Positions 15,565-19,337 of a DNA stretch of 19,337 nucleotides are shown one piece after another. Source of the DNA: a bacterium UBP8_UBA6595 (GTDB taxonomy: Bacteria > Margulisbacteria > Marinamargulisbacteria > UBA6595); the NCBI GenBank assembly GCA_002433595.1, contig DJIL01000012.1:60543-79879 (forward strand). Reading direction: 5' to 3'. The first letter of the stretch is position 1, and each line of letters starts with the position of its first letter. Below the pieces are notes generated by a model. The model saw nothing but the letters and a program-made list of their open reading frames with translations, was not told the DNA's origin and made no database searches. Made by a program: the position numbers and the translations under genes.

Positions 15565-17217
15565 TTAATCCGATTCGATGGATGAAGAACACTGGGTGAA
15601 TGGAATAGATTGAGCGGCTTGTTTTAAATGCGATGAGATACGCTCCAAATTGTGAATGAGCCCTACAATGGCAAGGCCTTGCTGCGTCGTTAATTGTTTG
15701 GTACGCATGGCACTTAAATGCTCGCGTCGCAGCATTTGTTCCAATTCAATGGCCCGCTGGTTTAAGATTTCTGAATTCTGAGTGCTGGGCTGAGCCAATA
15801 GAAAATGATCAATTAATTCATGCTGGTGATTAATTTTATCAAATAAAGGTTCAATAATTCGGGTGAGGGATTCCGGCAACTGAATGCTTTGATTATCAAT
15901 TTGATTAATAATACTAGTAGCGTAATCGCCCACGCGTTCTAAATGCCCGGTAGTATGAATAAGCTTGTTACTTTTAATATGCTGGGATTCAGTTAAGATA
16001 TCGACATTGAGGGCCACTAAAAACTGGGTCAGTTTATTGTGTAGGCTGTTGACAGTTTGCTCAGTATCGTCGGCTTCTTGGTTGGATAAAGATGGCTTGG
16101 ATTTACCCAGTAACTTATTATAGGCAGTCGTCGTTAGCTGATGCACATGGTAATTCATTTTTGTAAGCTCTTTGCGTGCCTGCATCAGGGATATGGGTGG
16201 TGAGCTTGAAAGCCGATCATCAATGTATGATTGCGGATGGTCGCGCGTGGCAATTTTGCCGGGCACAATGTATTCAGTCAGTCGCGCTAGCTTATTAATA
16301 AACGGAAACATAATGACCGCATTAAATACGTTGAAAACTGTATGGGCATTGGCAATATGCCGCGCAAGGTTTTCACCGGCAAATACGTTGCCAGGGGTAC
16401 AGGCATTAATGAGGTGTAAAAAAACCGGTTGTCCATGGACTTTGATATAAAACAGAATCAACATATAGGTCGCGCCAATAACATTAAATAACGTATGCGC
16501 CCAAGCGGTACGTCGCGCGGTAATGTTGGTATTAATAGAGGCAATCTGAGCGGTAATAGTCGTACCGATATTGCCCCCTAACTCCAAAGCAAATGCGGAT
16601 GGAAAATTAATGGCGTCCATACTGGCCAGCGCAATAATCATACCCGTTGTGGCAGAGCTGCTTTGTACAACCATAGTGACTAAAGCGCCCACTAGAATCC
16701 CTAAAAGAGGATTTGTGCCAAAGCTAATGAAGAGTTCAGAAAACAACGGAATATCTTTTAATGGCTTTAGATAAGCACCCATAAGCTTGAGTCCTAAAAA
16801 CAATAGGCCTAGCCCCAATAGCAACTCACCAATTTGCCGGGTTCTTGGCTTTTTAGCAAGAAGTAAGAATAAGGCACTGACCCCGATTAAGGGCAAGGCT
16901 AAGGTGCTGCTTTTGAAGGCAATAATTTGTGCGGTAATCGTGGTGCCAATATTAGCCCCAAAAATAATACTAATACATTGAGTGAGTTTAATAACGCCTG
17001 CATTAGCAAATCCAACTAAAATAACCGTTGTAGCGGAACTGCTTTGTAAAATACTGGTTACCACAGCACCCAATCCAATGCCGATTAATTTGTTTTTAGT
17101 GAATTTGTTAAAAAACGACCGAAGTTTTGAAGATGATATTTTTTGTAGTGTATCGGACATGATTTTGAGTCCGTACAAAAACACCCCAAGTCCGCCTAAA
17201 ATATTTAGCACTAACAT
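15565..17217 (-). CDS. Na/Pi cotransporter family protein with PhoU tail
   Basis: The N-terminal 330 residues are a NptA/YjbB-type sodium-phosphate carrier with two inverted half-repeats. Each half has the motif QSSSATT (58-64 and 185-191) and a following GANIGTTITAQ or GGNIGTTITAQ. From about residue 345 a PhoU-like helical domain follows, with HLERVGDYATSI as its metal-binding type motif. In this family the carrier moves phosphate with sodium, and the PhoU tail is thought to regulate it; direction (uptake or efflux) varies. ATG 17217 overlaps the hisA stop by 7 bases. The next gene, an antiporter, follows after 4 bases. The 550-aa length is normal. The assignment is strong, the direction is unknown. 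Confidence 0.92.
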   Translation of the reverse strand: MLVLNILGGLGVFLYGLKIMSDTLQKISSSKLRSFFNKFTKNKLIGIGLGAVVTSILQSSSATTVILVGFANAGVIKLTQCISIIFGANIGTTITAQIIAFKSSTLALPLIGVSALFLLLAKKPRTRQIGELLLGLGLLFLGLKLMGAYLKPLKDIPLFSELFISFGTNPLLGILVGALVTMVVQSSSATTGMIIALASMDAINFPSAFALELGGNIGTTITAQIASINTNITARRTAWAHTLFNVIGATYMLILFYIKVHGQPVFLHLINACTPGNVFAGENLARHIANAHTVFNVFNAVIMFPFINKLARLTEYIVPGKIATRDHPQSYIDDRLSSSPPISLMQARKELTKMNYHVHQLTTTAYNKLLGKSKPSLSNQEADDTEQTVNSLHNKLTQFLVALNVDILTESQHIKSNKLIHTTGHLERVGDYATSIINQIDNQSIQLPESLTRIIEPLFDKINHQHELIDHFLLAQPSTQNSEILNQRAIELEQMLRREHLSAMRTKQLTTQQGLAIVGLIHNLERISSHLKQAAQSIPFTQCSSSIESD

Positions 17218-17960
17218 GATGCGTTTATTATGTCATAAATTTCAGCGAAAGATAAGGATCCGGATAACAAAGCTTTCCCAATAATACACCCAGCGGCACC
17301 CATTTTTTTTGCTTGGAGAATAGCGTCTGTGGTGTGAACCCCCCCGGATAAAATAATGGGATGCTGGCTAATGCTAATACATTGGGCCAAATGAATCAGA
17401 TTGGGGCCTGCCATCATGCCGTCTGTGGCAATATCCGTTAAAATAATACTATGAATAGGCAGTGTATTAAGCGATTGAATCATACTATCGACACCAATGC
17501 TCGATGTTTCGGTCCAGCCAGATCCACATAAATAATTATTTTTGTGATCTAAGCCGGCAATAATGCGGTTTGGGTAGGCTTGAATTAGTGTTTGGGCGTT
17601 GGGCAAATCATCAATTAAGCACGAACCCAGTACAAAATGATCAATGCCAATACTTGCATACTGGCCAATCGATTGGGCATTGCGAATACCGCCGCCCACA
17701 TCAATGGTTAACGCAGTGCTGCGTCGAATGGCTTCAATGGCACTCGCATTGTCAGTATTTCCGGATTTAGCCCCATCCAAATCCACAATATGCAAATGCG
17801 TTGCACCTGCGGACTCAAATCCTTTAGCGACGGACACGGGGTCCGTATGATATTGAGTAATCGCATCGTAATTCCCTTGCTTGAGCCGAACGACAGATCC
17901 GGATAATAAATCAATGGCGGGAATGACAGTAAATTGTTTAAAGGATTCGAATGCCGGCAT
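17211..17960 (-). CDS. hisA: Phosphoribosylformimino-AICAR ribotide isomerase HisA
   Basis: HisA performs the Amadori isomerisation of ProFAR to PRFAR in histidine synthesis. The TIM-barrel motifs are clear: IPAIDLLSGSVVRLKQGN with catalytic D17, HIVDLDGAKSG, IDVGGGIRN, FVLGS, GLDHK, TDIATDGMMAGPN with D176 and D180, and SGGVHTTD followed by GCIIGKAL. The protein is 249 aa, the usual size. No other his biosynthesis gene is visible; instead it lies 17 bases behind hisS and overlaps the Na/Pi carrier gene by 7 bases. A scattered his pathway is common outside enteric bacteria. The identification is secure; TrpF-like dual use (PriA) is possible but not suggested. Confidence 0.96.
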   Translation of the reverse strand: MPAFESFKQFTVIPAIDLLSGSVVRLKQGNYDAITQYHTDPVSVAKGFESAGATHLHIVDLDGAKSGNTDNASAIEAIRRSTALTIDVGGGIRNAQSIGQYASIGIDHFVLGSCLIDDLPNAQTLIQAYPNRIIAGLDHKNNYLCGSGWTETSSIGVDSMIQSLNTLPIHSIILTDIATDGMMAGPNLIHLAQCISISQHPIILSGGVHTTDAILQAKKMGAAGCIIGKALLSGSLSFAEIYDIINASC

Positions 17961-17977
17961 AATTTAAGATTAGTGTA

Positions 17978-19225
17978 TCACATCATGGGGTGTTGAGGCG
18001 CAAGTTCAACTAAATGGGCCAATAGACTTGTAACAGGAACGCTTGTTGGCGTGGACGAATAGACAATTGCGCATTGCCCCGACGCCTGGATAATAACGGG
18101 AATGGCTGCGTTGGATTTGGATGCTCGCTTTAAATGCCCATTCGTGCTTAAGGCATCTAAATGATTAATCGCTTTTATACCACGGTCACGCAGTTGGTGT
18201 GTCAATGAAAAGCAAATGCTGTATTGATTGGGGTCTAAACAACCAATGTATACCATGGGAACGGGTGGGATATCGCTATTGACTAATGCCATTAGTCGCT
18301 CCATGCCAAAGGCAAATCCGACCGCGGGGCTGCTGGGCCCACCCAAGCGAGAAATTAGGCTGTCGTATCGGCCACCCCCGCACACAGCGTTTTGCGATCC
18401 CAGATGCTTGGAAACCAGTTCAAAAGCGGTGCGATTGTAATAATCTAGACCACGAACAAGATTGGGATTAATTTCAAAGGTAACTCCGTGCGTATCCAAG
18501 TAAGTGAGCACTTGATCAAAGTGGTCGTGGCACGATTGACAAATGGATTGGCGAATATCGGGCATGGCTGAAAAATAGGGGGTGCAGCTATTTTTTTTGC
18601 AATCTAAAATGCGCAAGGGATTGGTATCAAAGCGTGTTTGGCAATCACCACATAAAGCGGTAAGACTCGATTCTAAAAATTGCTTTAACCGTTCTTCGAT
18701 TACCGGCCGGCAAATGGGACAACCCACAGTATTAAGCTGAGGAACAATATCGGTAATACCTAAAGTTTTAAATAATTTAATGCCCATAATAATGACTTCT
18801 GCATCGCAAGCGGGGTCGGGGGAACCGATGTTCTCAACCCCAATTTGCGTAAACTGGCGGAACCGCCCCGCTTGGGGGCGCTCATACCGAAACATGGGGC
18901 CAACGTAAAATAGCAGATGATGATTGCCTTTGCGGTGCAAGGCATGTTGAATATAAGCGCGTGCAATGGCGGCTGTGCCTTCGGGACGCAGCGTTAAAGA
19001 GCGTCCTTTTTTATCCAAAAATGTGTACATTTCTTTGGATACAATATCAGTGTCCCCGCCGATGCTACTGGTAAATAAGTCGGTAGATTCAAAAATGGGG
19101 GTTTTGATTTCTTGGTAATTATACAATTCAAAAATATGACGAGCCGTACGTTCAATTTTTTGCCACAAAGGTGTTTTGTCGGGCAGGTAATCTACAGTTC
19201 CTCGGGGTGTTTGAAACGATGCCAT
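17978..19225 (-). CDS. hisS: Histidyl-tRNA synthetase
   Basis: HisRS charges tRNA-His. It is a class II synthetase: motif 2 is GPMFRYERPQAGRFRQFTQIGVE in two parts (FRYERPQ then GRFRQF), the histidine-specific motif is LVRGLDYYNRTAFE, and motif 3 is AVGFAFGMERL. N-terminal TPRGTVDYLP and RPEGTAAIARAY are typical. An insertion holds cysteine pairs (GCPICRP, CGDC, CKKNSC, CQSC), as in many bacterial HisRS. The C-terminal anticodon-binding domain ends at 415 aa. ATG 19225 has a very short leader behind a TGCTACAAT sequence. It starts a five-gene operon and diverges from proS across 50 bp. Secure. Confidence 0.97.
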   Translation of the reverse strand: MASFQTPRGTVDYLPDKTPLWQKIERTARHIFELYNYQEIKTPIFESTDLFTSSIGGDTDIVSKEMYTFLDKKGRSLTLRPEGTAAIARAYIQHALHRKGNHHLLFYVGPMFRYERPQAGRFRQFTQIGVENIGSPDPACDAEVIIMGIKLFKTLGITDIVPQLNTVGCPICRPVIEERLKQFLESSLTALCGDCQTRFDTNPLRILDCKKNSCTPYFSAMPDIRQSICQSCHDHFDQVLTYLDTHGVTFEINPNLVRGLDYYNRTAFELVSKHLGSQNAVCGGGRYDSLISRLGGPSSPAVGFAFGMERLMALVNSDIPPVPMVYIGCLDPNQYSICFSLTHQLRDRGIKAINHLDALSTNGHLKRASKSNAAIPVIIQASGQCAIVYSSTPTSVPVTSLLAHLVELAPQHPMM

Positions 19226-19235
19226 TAGGGAAAAA

Positions 19236-19244
19236 ATTGTAGCA
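19236..19244 (-). promoter_or_regulatory. Extended -10 promoter of the hisS operon
   Basis: On the minus strand TGCTACAAT fits the extended -10 pattern with five of six hexamer matches. The end of the hexamer is ten bases from the hisS ATG, so the message would have a leader of about three bases. No T-box could fit. It shares a 50-bp intergenic space with the proS promoter. Confidence 0.45.
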
Positions 19245-19262
19245 GATTTTTATTAATTTAGC

Positions 19263-19268
19263 TATAAT
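19263..19268 (+). promoter_or_regulatory. -10 element of the proS promoter
   Basis: TATAAT is a perfect -10 hexamer and ends seven bases before the ATG of proS, so transcription would begin at or next to the start codon, giving a leaderless message. No Shine-Dalgarno is present. The -35 region is weak. Confidence 0.5.
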
Positions 19269-19275
19269 AGGTCAC

Positions 19276-19337
19276 ATGCGCGCAACACAGCTATTTTGTC
19301 CAACATTAAAAGAAGCACCAAACGACGCCGTTATGCC
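19276..19337 (+). CDS. proS: Prolyl-tRNA synthetase, N-terminal fragment
   Basis: The open frame from ATG 19276 to the window end encodes MRATQLFCPTLKEAPNDAV, which closely matches the start of bacterial-type ProRS (RASQLFFPTLKE.P.DA). ProRS charges tRNA-Pro. Only the first 20 codons are present, so the catalytic core cannot be checked. The gene diverges from hisS, an arrangement that would let two synthetases share a regulatory region. The call rests on this N-terminal signature alone. Confidence 0.8.
   Translation, partial: MRATQLFCPTLKEAPNDAVM

Noticed and set aside
19226..19275. T-box or amino-acid attenuator ahead of hisS
   Set aside because: The intergenic space is 50 bp and already holds two promoters; no specifier stem or terminator could fit.

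Overview
This is a bacterial window read with the standard code: TGA acts as a stop in several ATGA overlaps and TGG encodes Trp. Fourteen genes can be supported, two of them cut by the window edges. Almost everything from about 1,700 onward is chromosomal housekeeping at roughly mid-40s to 50s % GC by eye. I cannot assign a phylum from one window. A ThiD2-ThiE fusion, an Amj-type lipid II flippase, a stand-alone rpsD and a bacterial-type PEP carboxylase homologue fit an uncultured, cell-walled, non-proteobacterial lineage. Promoters look sigma70-like, and starts are a mix of Shine-Dalgarno-led and near-leaderless.

Layout. (1) 1-1650: a GC-rich repetitive 3' remnant of an upstream gene, then an AT-rich + strand gene for a single-HKD phospholipase D-like protein. 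It differs in base composition from all other genes and carries 18-bp tandem duplications. (2) 5941 down to 1700, minus strand: a tightly coupled operon, thiD2-thiE > unknown 161-aa protein > amj > ligA. Each stop overlaps the next start as ATGA. (3) 6183-10189, plus strand: rpsD followed by dnaE. The dnaE N-terminus, including its PHP metal-binding histidines, lies upstream of any ATG/GTG/TTG, so the gene most likely starts at ATT. (4) 12839 down to 10200, minus strand: a divergent PEP carboxylase homologue with several altered active-site positions. (5) 13054-13650, plus strand: Mn/Fe superoxide dismutase behind a recognisable promoter and a repeat-bearing leader. (6) 19225 down to 13676, minus strand: hisS > hisA > Na/Pi cotransporter with PhoU tail > CPA2 cation/proton antiporter > DUF47/PhoU-like protein, with gaps or overlaps of 17 nt or less. 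(7) 19276 to the end, plus strand: the first codons of proS, divergent from hisS.

How the genes fit together. The hisS operon joins histidine supply and charging to a plausible sodium cycle: sodium-driven phosphate uptake, sodium or proton exchange, and two PhoU-type modules. The thi-amj-ligA operon joins a cofactor enzyme, a cell-wall lipid carrier and the replicative ligase, so co-expression rather than shared pathway is the likely theme. The rpsD-dnaE pair joins translation and replication and may have a structured, S4-responsive leader.

No tRNA, rRNA, CRISPR array, insertion sequence or riboswitch was found. No stretch without a gene exceeds 300 bases; the longest are 5942-6182 and 12840-13053, both divergent promoter regions. 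The best leads are the missing canonical start of dnaE, the compositionally foreign PLD gene with slippage-type duplications, the altered PEPC active site, and the phosphate/antiporter/PhoU operon.
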